From NCBI RefSeq assembly GCF_038502225.1, contig NC_091311.1, forward strand, positions 32,186,216-32,250,215: a stretch of 64,000 bases of DNA, given 5' to 3'. Source of the stretch: Cherax quadricarinatus. Taxonomy: Eukaryota; Arthropoda; Malacostraca; Decapoda; Parastacidae. Positions 1 to 9,838 of the stretch are shown here, piece after piece. The stretch's first letter is position 1. Every line of letters starts with the position of its first letter. The notes under the pieces are model-generated. The model saw only the letters and a program-made list of their open reading frames with translations, was not told the origin of the DNA and did no database searches. The position numbers and the translations under genes are program-made.

Positions 1-399
1 AATGACTCTCATACACACTTACACACTCATACGTACACTCACTCTCTCGCTTTCACTCCCGCTTTCACTCTCACTCTCTCCGTAATTGAAAGTAGATCCC
101 ACCAGAGATAGTGACAGCAAAGCTTGCAAATTAACATATTACCCACCAGTGCTGGTGATCCTTCAGGAGGAAGGGAATAATCTAACCCCGGGATGATGTC
201 AATTAACACGAGAGACGTCAACAAAGCAGGAGGGTGTCGGGCCGCCATAAATCACCGCTAATATACACTTTTCTCCTTCACCCCGACACTAAGAGGCCCC
301 AATTTGCATGTTATCCAAGTCATTAGAAGACGTGTGGAAACAAAGAACATGATCACCTAACACGAGAACTACACCAACCAGAGGTATAACACCACTACC
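1..399. other. low-complexity start, no gene seen
   Basis: The first 80 bases are CT- and CA-rich low-complexity sequence (ctcactctct-type runs). The rest, up to the ACC tract, shows no recognisable protein, RNA or mobile element. Confidence 0.5.
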
Positions 400-566
400 A
401 CCATGACTAGCAGCTACCACTGTCACTTTCACTACTACCACCACCACTACCACTACCACCACCACCATCACTACGACTTGCAGCTACCACTGTCACTTCC
501 ATCACTTCCACCACCACCACCACCTCCTCTGCCACTACCATTATCACCACCAACACCACCAATAAC
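400..566. repeat. (ACC)n trinucleotide repeat
   Basis: An imperfect (ACC/ACT)n tract. Frames that look open here give only homopolymer-like proteins (poly-His/Tyr, poly-Val, poly-Pro), so they are not genes. Confidence 0.85.
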
Positions 567-600
567 ACCACTAAAAGATACCACTATCATTTTTATTAGA

Positions 601-1296
601 ACTAATGTAACGATGATGTGATGATTTTGCCGCCGATGTGGCTAGTTTATCGTGCAGCAATTATTCCTCCTATTTGTGGTATTGAAAGAGTATAGTTGTA
701 CATAACAGCACTAGGATCTAGGCATCAGAATGGTTAACATGAATACATCTGGACATATTTGTACTATTTATATTTCACCTGTAACAAGCAATTTTGAGAT
801 AGTTACTCCAAGTGCCTGCTATATTATTTTTACTGGTAAAATGCCGTGAAAGAGAAAATCCCAGGAGGCAGTTCAGACGAACAGTCTCACACTAACGAGC
901 TATTCAGACTATTATAAATTCACCTTGAACCATCTAATAGCTGAACGGACGAGACTGGAAAATATCCTTGACGTTATATTAAAAATAAAGAGGATCTTGT
1001 ACGTAACATAGCGGCGTCAAACAAAACAAACTCAAGCTACAACTTGATTGAAGTTCAGACCTGCATACACGCTCCAAATACAGTCAAGAGAGCTCATTTA
1101 TAAAATTAACAATACAACAATTAAGCTCAAATAAATCATGACCTTACTGAAATATGCTGGGAAGATAGCATAAGTAACATCAGTTTAAATCATTGTCTGG
1201 AGAGGATGAGCTAGGAGGCACCACAAGTGTTCCAGACTCGAACCATCAAGAATAAACATTATTCAACGGTACAGAGATAACAAGAATACTTTCAGT
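601..1296. other. unannotated AT-rich stretch
   Basis: About 700 bases without a recognisable gene, repeat or RNA. It leads directly into the 30-bp array. Confidence 0.4.
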
Positions 1297-1935
1297 CTAG
1301 CTGGAGACTCTCCAGACTACACTAAACTAGCTGGAGACTCTCCAGACTACACTAAACTAGCTGGAGACTCTCCAGACTACACTAAACTAGCTGGAGACTC
1401 TCCAGACTATACTAAACTAGCTGGAGACTCTCCAGACTATACTAAACTAGCTGGAGACTCTCCACACTACACTAAACTAGCTGGAGACTCTCCACATTAC
1501 ACTAAACTAGCTGGAGACTCTCCACACTACACTAAACTAGCTGGAGACTCTCCAGACTATACTAAACTAGCTGGAGACTCTCCAGACTATAGTAAATTAG
1601 CTGGAGACTCTCCACACTACACTAAACTAGCTGGAGACTCTCCAGACTATACTAAACTAGCTGGAGACTCTCCACATTACACTAAACTAGCTGGAGACTC
1701 TCCACATTACACTAAACTAGCTGGAGACTCTCCACACTACACTAAACTAGCTGGAGACTCTCCAGACTATACTAAACTAGCTGGAGACTCTCCAGACTAT
1801 AGTAAATTAGCTGGAGACTCTCCACACTACACTAAACTAGCTGGAGACTCTCCAGACTACACTAAACTAGCTGGAGACTCTCCAGACTATACTAAACTAG
1901 CTGGAGACTCTCCACACTACATTAAACTAGCTGGA
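1297..1935. repeat. 30-bp minisatellite, about 21 copies
   Basis: Units of exactly 30 bp, with no indels from 1297 to about 1935, built around the core ctagctggagactctcca. Five unit types differ in the last 8 bases (gactac, gactat, cactac, cattac) or at the start (agtaaatt for actaaact). The core contains the small palindrome ggagactctcc. The order of unit types shows an internal block duplication. No coding content. Confidence 0.95.
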
Positions 1936-2281
1936 AGATACCTTTATACTACAGGATCAACATTTATTTCACCTAACAGTAGACATGGGTTATTAGGTAA
2001 ATTATTCAAGATTAAGTGGGTTGTGCAACGGAAACATTTATATTTTCTACCTATAGGGGAAAAGCCATTTTCTTAGAAACTAAAAAAAAAAAAATCCACC
2101 TTACACCCACCATACCCTAGATTTTAAGTTGAACTCTGTAACTTAAGTCTAGTTCAATAATAGGTTAGGTTGGGATTTTTTATATAAAACATAACTGCCA
2201 CCATTGCAAAATCTATTTAATGTTATAGAATAGAATTTACAAAATAAAATTCCGAGCTGCTAATGTGAATATTAAACACCC
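1936..2281. other. unannotated AT-rich stretch
   Basis: Contains a poly-A run near 2079-2092 and nothing else recognisable. Confidence 0.4.
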
Positions 2282-2410
2282 ATCCATATATGTTTAACAG
2301 TTCGCAAAGAAGCGAAATTATTTACAAGAATTATCTCTCAGTCCACAGCAGGACTCGAACCTGAAAACTTGGATTCAGATTACACAGTACTTTATCCATA
2401 ACACCAATAC
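2282..2410 (-). mobile_element. tRNA-derived SINE (family 1), reverse copy
   Basis: Read on the minus strand it has a tRNA-like head: an A-box-like start (ttatggataaagtact), an anticodon-loop-like ctgaatcc and a clear B box (ggttcgagtcc), then ctgctgtggactgagag and a tail with ttgtaaataatttcgc. The same head and tail recur on the plus strand at 43010-43135, which defines a dispersed family. tRNA-derived SINEs are transcribed by RNA polymerase III from these internal boxes and depend on a LINE for mobility. The copy faces a partner copy at 2419, forming an inverted pair. Confidence 0.75.
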
Positions 2411-2418
2411 TTATTGGG

Positions 2419-2512
2419 AGTCTGGCGTTGTGGATAAAATACTTTGTACTCTGAATCCGAGTTTTCAGGTTCAAGTCCTGCTGTGGTCTGAGATAATGTT
2501 TATATATGCTGA
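2419..2512 (+). mobile_element. tRNA-derived SINE (family 1), truncated forward copy
   Basis: Same tRNA-like head as the neighbouring reverse copy: gttgtggataaaatactttg, then ctctgaatccgag, B box ggttcaagtcc, then tgctgtggtctgagataatg. The 3' tail is cut short soon after, where the retroelement-derived protein piece begins. It is not a functional tRNA: the cloverleaf stems are degenerate. Confidence 0.7.
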
Positions 2513-2515
2513 AAA

Positions 2516-3290
2516 GGTACTTGCCAACATGTTTAGGGATGAAACATCAGAAAGGGAGACTGCCCGTCTCCAAGCTGTGAGTGCATATCACTCTGGGGAC
2601 TTCCAAACAGTTCCCATTTCAGCAATGGGAACACGCCTCGACCCTAAGACTCTCCTCTCCGTATTGCTATGGCTCTCCGCCTCGCTGCCCCAGTTCACAT
2701 GGAATATACGTGTATTTGCGGCGATGCACAAGTCCACCAATATGGTCCACATGGTTTTAACTGCTCCAGAACCAAGAGCTGGCATGCAAGACACAATGAA
2801 ATCAATGACATCATAAACAGAAGCCTTGCTACAGTTGGATGCCCAGCCGAGAGATAGCCCGATCACTAGCAGCCAACAATACTCACAACCCAGCAATGTG
2901 CGCCTTTTGGGATCACAATCTATTCTTGGAAGAATGCCAAGCTCTTAGCATGGGACTATACCTGCGTGTCGACGCTGGCTGACACCTACATCCATTAGAG
3001 TGTCGGGTGACAGGGAGGAGCTGCTGATCACAGGGATGAGTACAAGATCGGCAAGTACAAAGACATAAACCAACAATATCAATTTGTCCCAGTGGGATCA
3101 TGGGGAAAAAATGCCACACGCTTCCTTAAAGAACTAGGTCCAGACTCATCGACACCACCAAGGACCCAAGGGCAGCCACTTTCATGTTCCAGCGCCTCAG
3201 TGTGGCCATCCAGAGGAAAAATGCATGCTGCATATTTGGCTTGCGTCCGGCTTCGGACGAGCTGGAGGAGATTCATAATCTTTGATATAA
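2516..3290 (+). pseudogene. decayed C-terminal region of a retroelement protein
   Basis: Frame fragments read LANMFRDETSERETARLQ (about 2520), GTRLDPKTL (2629), LRLAAPVHMEYTCICGD (2675), SRTKSWHARHNEINDII (2765), AWDYTCVSTLADTYIH (2943), GKYKDINQQYQFVPVGS (3050) and a last piece ending in IQRKNACCIFGLRPAS near 3280. I recognise this order from the C-terminal part of reverse-transcriptase proteins found in many copies in crustacean and mollusc genomes. The Cys/His-rich CICGD...C...HARH stretch may bind metal. At least three frameshifts and a stop show that it is dead. No reverse-transcriptase core lies upstream: the fragment begins right after a SINE, so it is truncated. The assignment rests on memory of the motif order, not a search. 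Confidence 0.6.
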
Positions 3291-3484
3291 TGTACCAATG
3301 TATTCATGTTTGTATGTTTTGTCAGTGTATTCTGTCTAAAGTTCACGTAGAATATAGAATATAAGGGGTGGTAGGAGAAGAAAATATTCAAACAGCTCCA
3401 AGGAGAACCTTGAGTTTTCCCTAAAGTAAGTTTATTCTCTTCTCTGAGGATGAGGGTCCCCAGTACAGTTCTAGAGGTGGTACC

Positions 3485-3600
<116 letters not shown>

Positions 3601-3735
3601 TATTGTAACCACGAACAAGTGGTATTTAATCAATAACACACTACGGATAGCCGGAGTACCGAACCCGTGTTGTTTTAGCCCCCCTCGTGGAAAGAGCGAA
3701 AACTCACGACTCTCTGAACCACTGGACCATACAAT
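3601..3735 (-). mobile_element. tRNA-derived SINE (family 2), reverse copy
   Basis: On the minus strand: ggtccagtggttcagagag (A-box region), cgtgagttttcgctcttt, a stretch like a long variable arm, then B box cgggttcggtactccgg, followed by a body containing taccacttgttcgtgg and a TA-rich tail. The long variable region suggests a Leu- or Ser-type tRNA ancestor. Related copies lie at 3810-3893 (plus) and 47600-47745 (minus), and the latter shares the body motif accacttgtt. Confidence 0.7.
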
Positions 3736-3809
3736 CCTACAAACAATATGAGCCTAGCGAGCTAGGCTTGCTTCATCTTGCGAGGACATAGATGGTGTGG
3801 TTGCTTCAG

Positions 3810-3893
3810 GTCCAGTAGTTTAGAGCATCGTGAGTTTTCGCTCTTTTCCCACGAGACCGACTAAAAACCACGAGTTTGAGCCTCTGGCTAGCA
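3810..3893 (+). mobile_element. tRNA-derived SINE (family 2), forward partial copy
   Basis: Reads ggtccagtagtttagagc, cgtgagttttcgctctttt, then a diverged B box gagtttgagcctc and ggctag, ending in a tatacata-rich tail near 3905. It faces the reverse copy across about 75 bases, so the two could form a long hairpin. Confidence 0.65.
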
Positions 3894-4434
3894 ACAGTTT
3901 GTTAATGATATACATATACATATATACATATAATGTCCCAGAGGAGCATGTTGACGGTTTTCTTGTATTAACAATCTTAATGTCTATTCTCGCTAATTGG
4001 TTGTAATATTTTACCTATTCATTAAAGTCCTCTTCTTTTCACAGCCTTTTCTTTATACAGTAATACAATTTGGTTTAGTCAATGTGACTTCGCACAGAAA
4101 ACGGAGGATTAAAAGGGGAAACTGAAGAGGAGAATAATATGGTGGCATCCGGGTTAGGCAAGAGCGAGGTGACAGGTGACAGGCTGGGTGGGGTGAGACA
4201 GGCTGTCTGGGTGATGACAGGCGGTGACAGTTCTGACGGCACCACCCGGGATACCTGCCATGTAAAGGCTGAAGCCTCCCTCCATTATTAATGTGGAGTT
4301 TTGTGGTCTGCTGCACACTGACACCAAACAGTTCTCCCACCACCAGTGATACTCGTGGAGATTTCAGTGTTTCCTGGTTACGTTCAGTACCCGCGTTGCC
4401 AGACGTACCGAGGACTATAATTTAATCTCAAATT
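3894..4434. other. unannotated stretch before the assembly gap
   Basis: A short tatacata-rich run near 3910-3932, then about 500 bases with no gene or repeat I recognise. A 96-codon open frame on the minus strand here has no recognisable motif and no support as a gene. Confidence 0.4.
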
Positions 4435-4534
4435 NNNNNNNNNNNNNNNNNNNNNNNNNNNNNNNNNNNNNNNNNNNNNNNNNNNNNNNNNNNNNNNNNN
4501 NNNNNNNNNNNNNNNNNNNNNNNNNNNNNNNNNN
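4435..4534. other. assembly gap of 100 N
   Basis: Exactly 100 Ns, a conventional placeholder length for a scaffold gap of unknown size. Sequence to the right begins inside an RTE-type LINE, so the gap probably lies in that element. Confidence 0.98.
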
Positions 4535-4842
4535 ACTTCTTTTCATTCTTAACATTAGCAATCATTTCTTTCTTATCATCCGCACTTACATCCACGTACA
4601 TTCAAACATCCCAGTTTTATAGTTTTTCTTTTCCTTATTTTTAGTAGTTTATACAGGAGAAGGGGCTACTAGCCTATTGCTCCCGGCATTTAGTCGCCTC
4701 CTACGACACGACTAGCTTACGGAGGAAGAATTCTGTTCCACTTCCCCATGGAGATAAGCAGAAATAAACAAGAGCAAGAACATGAAAACAAACAGAAGAA
4801 AACCCAGAGGGGTAAGTATATATATGCTTGTGTAGTGTGACC
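4535..4842 (-). mobile_element. RTE-like LINE, 5' end (copy D)
   Basis: On the minus strand this matches the 5' region of the other RTE copies: a shared start near ggtcacactaca, then atctccatggggaagtg, gtaagctagtcgtgtcg, ggaggcgactaaatgccggg, ggctagtagccccttctcc, and the start of the endonuclease frame (ctgggatgtttgaatgtacg). Copy C at 44550 has the same order. The rest of the element falls in or beyond the N gap. This 5' untranslated region of about 250 bases is the best-preserved one in the window. Confidence 0.8.
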
Positions 4843-4939
4843 AATTACAGGCTTATGTTTCACACTCATTTGCGCATTTCCGCAAACGATGCTTGTGGGT
4901 TTACCATCATTCATACACGCACAAAACTACGCACATGAG

Positions 4940-5046
<107 letters not shown>

Positions 5047-5078
5047 TAAACGTTTTTGGATGACAATAAAAACTAGAA

Positions 5079-7874
5079 TTAACACTGTGGATGTTGTGGA
5101 TGTTTCTAGCTTAACACTGTGGATGTTGTGGATGTTTCTACCTTAACACTGTGGATGTTGTGGATGTTTCTAGCTTAACATTGTGGATGTGGATGTTTCT
5201 ACCTTAACACTGTGGATGTGGATGTTTCTACCTTAACACTGTGGATGTGGATGTTTCTACCTTAACACTGTGGATGTGGATGTTTCTACCTTAACACTGT
5301 GGATGTTGTGGATGTTTCTACTTTAACACTGTGGATGTTGTGGATGTTTCTAGCTTAACACTGTGGATGTTGTGGATGTTTCTAGCATAACATTGTGGAT
5401 GTTGTGGATGTTTCTAGCTTTAACACTGTGGATGTTGTGGATGTTTATAGCATAACATTGTGGATGTTGTGGATGTTTCTAGCTTAACACTGTGGATGTT
5501 GTGGATGTTTCTACCTTAACACTGTGGATGTTGTGGATGTTTATAGCATAACATTGTGGATGTTGTGGATATTTCTACCTTAACACTGTGGATGTTGTGG
5601 ATGTTTCTAGCATAACATTGTGGATGTTGTGGATGTTTATAGCATAACATTGTGGATGTTGTGGATGTTTATAGCATAACATTGTGGATGTTGTGGATGT
5701 TTCTAGCATAACACTGTGGATGTTGTGGATGTTTCTAGCGTAACACTGTGGATGTTGTGGATGTTTCTAGCATAACACTGTGGATGTTGTGGATGTTTCT
5801 AGCATATCACTGTGGATGTTGTGGATGTTTATAGCATAACACTGTGGATGTTGTGGATGTTTCTAGCATAACACTGTGGATGTTGTGGATGTTTCTAGCA
5901 TAACACTGTGGATGTTGTGGATGTTTCTAGCATAACACTGTGGATGTTGTGGATGTTTCTAGCATAACACTGTGGATGTTGTGGATGTTTCTAGCATAAC
6001 ACTGTGGATGTTGTGGATGTTTCTAGCATAACACTTAACACTGTGGATGTTGTGGATGTTTCTAGCTTAACACTGTGGATGTTGTGGATATTTCTACCTT
6101 AACACTGTGGATGTTGTGGATGTTTCTACCTTAACACTGTGGATGTGGATGTTTCTTCCTTAACACTGTGGATGTTGTGGATGTTTCTACCTTAACACTG
6201 TGGATGTGGATGTTTCTTCCTTAACACTGTGGATGTGGATGTTTCTACCTTAACACTGTGGATGTTGTGGATGTTTCTACCGTAACACTGTGGATGTGGA
6301 TGTTTCTACCTTAACACTGTGGATGTGGATGTTTCTACCTTAACACTGTGGATGTTGTGGATGTTTCTACTTTAACACTGTGGATGTTGTGGATGTTTAT
6401 AGCATAACATTGTGGATGTTGTGGATGTTTCTAGCATAACACTGTGGATGTTGTGGATGTTTCTACCTTAACACTGTGGATGTTGTGGATGTTTATAGCA
6501 TAACATTGTGGATGTTGTGGATGTTTCTACCTTAACACTGTGGATGTTGTGGATGTTTCTACCTTAACACTGTGGATGTTGTGGATGTTTATAGCATAAC
6601 ATTGTGGATGTTGTGGATGTTTATAGCATAACATTGTGGATGTTGTGGATGTTTCTACCTTAACACTGTGGATGTTGTGGATGTTTCTAGCGGAACACTG
6701 TGGATGTTGTGGATGTTTATAGCATAACATTGTGGATGTTGTGGATGTTTATAGCATAACATTGTGGATGTTGTGGATGTTTCTAGCGGAACACTGTGGA
6801 TGTTGTGGATGTTTATAGCATAACATTGTGGATGTTGTGGATGTTTATAGCATAACATTGTGGATGTTGTGGATGTTTCTAGCGGAACACTGTGGATGTT
6901 GTGGATGTTTATAGCATAACACTGTGGATGTTGTGGATGTTTCTAGCATAACACTGTGGATTTTGTGGATGTTTCTAGCATAACACTGTGGATGTTGTGG
7001 ATGTTTATAGCATAACACTGTGGATGTTGTGGATGTTTCTAGCATAACACTGTGGATGTTGTGGATGTTTATAGCATAACACTGTGGATGTTGTGGATGT
7101 TTCTAGCATAACACAGTGGATGTTGTGGATGTTTCTAGCATAACACTGTGGATTTTGTGGATGTTTCTAGCATAACACTGTGGATGTTGTGGATGTTTCT
7201 AGCATAACACAGTGGATGTTGTGGATGTTTCTAGCATAACACTGTGGATGTTGTGGATGTTTCTAACATAACACTGTGGATTTTGTGGATGTTTCTAGCA
7301 TAACACTGTGGATGTTGTGGATGTTTCTAGCGGAACACTGTGGATGTTGTGGATGTTTATAGCATAACACTGTGGATGTTGTGGATGTTTATAGCATAAC
7401 ACTGTGGATGTTGTGGATGTTTGTAGCGTAACACTGTGGATGTTGTGGGTGTTTCTAACGTAACACTGTGGATCTTGTGGATGTTTCTAGCGTAACACTG
7501 TGGATGTTGTGGATGTTTCTAACGTAACACTGTGGATGTTGTGGGTGTTTCTAACGTAACACTGTGGATGTTGTGGATGTTTCTAACGTAACACTGTGGA
7601 TGTTGTGGGTGTTTCTAGCGTAACACTGTGGATGTTGTGGGTGTTTCTAGCGTAACACTGTGGATGTTGTGGGTGTTTCTAACGTAACACTGTGGATGTT
7701 GTGGGTGTTTCTAACGTAACACTGTGGATGTTGTGGATGTTTCTAACGTAACACTGTGGATGTTGTGGATGTTTCTAACGTAACACTGTGGATGTTGTGG
7801 GTGTTTCTAGCGTAACACTGTGGATGTTGTGGATGTTTCTAACGTAACACTGTGGATGTTGTGGATGTTTCTAG
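5079..7874. repeat. 32-bp minisatellite, nearly 90 copies
   Basis: Tandem units of 32 bp with the core aacactgtggatgttgtgga followed by tgtttctagc. A 29-bp short form lacks one ttg; it clusters near 5180-5300 and 6140-6340. Unit subtypes (tagcata, tagcgga, taccta, aacgta, gtgggtgttt) occur in runs, with the aacgta and gtgggtg types concentrated at the right end (7430-7870). This pattern is expected from local unit duplication and unequal exchange. Small open frames inside (HPQHPQC, NIHNIHSV) are repeat artefacts. Confidence 0.97.
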
Positions 7875-7966
7875 AGATCACTGGGCAAAGAACATAGAAG
7901 GGAAATTTTAAAAAACAAGAAAGGGAAGTGGAGAGCGATGGTAGGGGAGACAAAGGTAAACTAAAA

Positions 7967-8026
7967 GGAAGATTATCATTATTATAAACAAAAAGAAGCG
8001 CTGAGCCACAAGGGCTATACAGCGCT
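7967..8026 (+). mobile_element. fragment of a dispersed short repeat (family X)
   Basis: Contains gaagcgctgagccacaag and ggctatacagcgctaaac, matching a dispersed short repeat whose copies at 55189 (reverse-complemented motif) and 60776 carry gggaagcgctaaacc and tacacagcgcctggg. It is preceded by a ttattataa stretch like the AT-rich tail of that family. Only about 60 bases remain. Confidence 0.5.
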
Positions 8027-8126
8027 AAACTAAAAGGAAGAGCGAGGAGAAACACGTGTGTAGACATGTTGACTGGAGAGCAGACTGAGAAAATCATCAT
8101 ACTAAATACAAGAGAATTGATGTCTG

Positions 8127-8875
8127 GTAAGACCAGTTGGGATGATAACTCAGGGAGATAAAACAAGTTGGGAAGATAACTCAGGGAGATAAGACCAGTT
8201 GGGATGATAACTCAGGGAGATAAAACAAGTTGGGAAGATAACTCAGGGAGATAAGACCAGTTGGGATGATAACTCAGGGAGATAAGACAAGTTGGGAAGA
8301 TAACTCAGGGAGATAAGACAAGTTGGGAAGATAACTCAGGGAGATAAGACCAGTTGGGATGATAACTCAGGGAGATAAGACAAGTTGGGAAGATAACTCA
8401 GGGAGATAAGACAAGTTGGGAAGATAACTCAGGGAGATAAGACAAGTTGGGAAGATAACTCAGGGAGATAAGACAAGTTGGGATGATAACTCAGGGAGAT
8501 AAGACCAGTTGGGATGATAACTCAGGGAGATAAGACAAGTTGGGAAGATAACTCAGGAAGATAAGACAAGTTGGGAAGATAACTCAGGGAGATAAGACAA
8601 GTTGGGATGATAACTCAGGGAGATAAGACCAGTTGGGATGATAACTCAGGGAGATAAGACAAGTTGGGAAGATAACTCAGGGAGATAAGACAAGTTGGGA
8701 AGATAACTCAGGGAGATAAGACAAGCTGGGAAGATAACTCAGGGAGATAAGACAAGCTGGGAAGATAACTCAGGGAGATAAGACAAGCTGGGAAGATAAC
8801 TCAGGGAGATAAGACAAGCTGGGAAGATAACTCAGGGAGATAAGACAAGCTGGGAAGATAACTCAGGGAGATAAG
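8127..8875. repeat. 31-bp minisatellite, about 24 copies
   Basis: Units of 31 bp built on gataagacaagttgggaaga followed by taactcaggga. Variants: gaccag for gacaag, gatgat for gaagat, and gacaagctggg in the last five or six copies (8720-8875). Almost no indels. It lies about 250 bases after the 32-bp array but does not share its sequence. Confidence 0.97.
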
Positions 8876-9058
8876 GATCGCTGATGATTTACACTCTTAC
8901 GGAGACTAAAGGCAAATGAAAAGCCGAATATGTTGGAAAATTAGGTTAGGAAAACTTAGGAAATCATAGAAATTTCGCTGAGAGTTGAGGAAAAAATGTT
9001 GTATAAACCTTGGTAATAAATACCGACAAGTTGGTTTAGAAAGACACGTAAGCAAACA
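8876..9058. other. junction between minisatellite and LINE
   Basis: Unique-looking sequence. Just beyond its right edge, at about 9072-9092, lies ttagaaaacgtttcggta, similar to the cgaaacgtt motifs elsewhere in the window. Confidence 0.35.
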
Positions 9059-9838
9059 CTATGACACATTTATTAGAAAACGTTTCGGTATTTGGATAGA
9101 GTGGTTCTGGTAAATCATTTTGAGTAAAGAATATATAGTGTAGGAGATAGGACAGATCCCTGAGGAACACCTGCATGTAAGGTGAAATAGTGTAGGAGAT
9201 AGGACAGATCCCTGAGGAACCCCTGCATGTAAGAGGAAATAGTCAGAACATTGATTACTAAATCGTATACACATCGTGCGACCATCTAAAAAGTTACATA
9301 ACAATTTTATTACATTTATTGTGAAATCAAAGGATGTACAGAGTTTATATTTTAATCCATCATGCCAAACAGTGTCAAAAGCTTCTTCTACGTCTTTAGT
9401 AACAAGAGCAGTGGTACAGTTTAGGGCCTTGTTTATGCGTATATAATTCAGTATAATGTTCAGAACAGCTTGTGTAGATCGATGTTGTCTGAATCCAAAT
9501 TGTCGTTCAGTAAGTGATTTGTCTCGAGATGAGTCCTTAGTCGCATATTTATAAGTCTTTCAAAGGTCTTGTCCAAGATTTCAAGGAGGCTAATAGGTCT
9601 ATAGTTCCTGGGGTCAGTCAAGTTTTTACCAGGTTTCGGAATGAGACATGCTGTAGCAGATTTAAAGAATGGAGAGAAGTGTCCTGATGCTAGTGAAGCA
9701 TTAAAAAGGTCGGTAATAGCAGAAGCAGCTGAAAGTGGAATATGTCTAAGAACAGAGTGTGAGAGACCAGAAGCTCCAGGAGGTTTCTTAGGAAGGTGAG
9801 TTAATAGGGAATGAACATCATCTACAGAAAAAGGAGTG
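9059..9838 (-). pseudogene. LINE reverse transcriptase, N-terminal half, broken
   Basis: Successive reverse-strand frames show reverse-transcriptase blocks in the right order: VHSLLTHLPKKPPGASGLS (fingers), ACLIPKPGKN and RNYRPISLLEILDKTFERL, then after a frameshift QFGFRQHRSTQAVLNII, motif A as TKDVEEAFDTVWH, and motif B as GVPQGSVLSPTLF. The motif B segment is duplicated in tandem (about 9127-9231). The YADD motif C, thumb and 3' end are absent. The copy cannot be active. Confidence 0.75.

Noticed and set aside
4053..4343. 96-codon minus-strand frame as a host gene
   Set aside because: No recognisable motif and a length expected by chance.
5079..8875. Common origin of the neighbouring 32-bp and 31-bp arrays
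   Set aside because: Similar unit lengths, but the sequences do not align beyond short chance matches.
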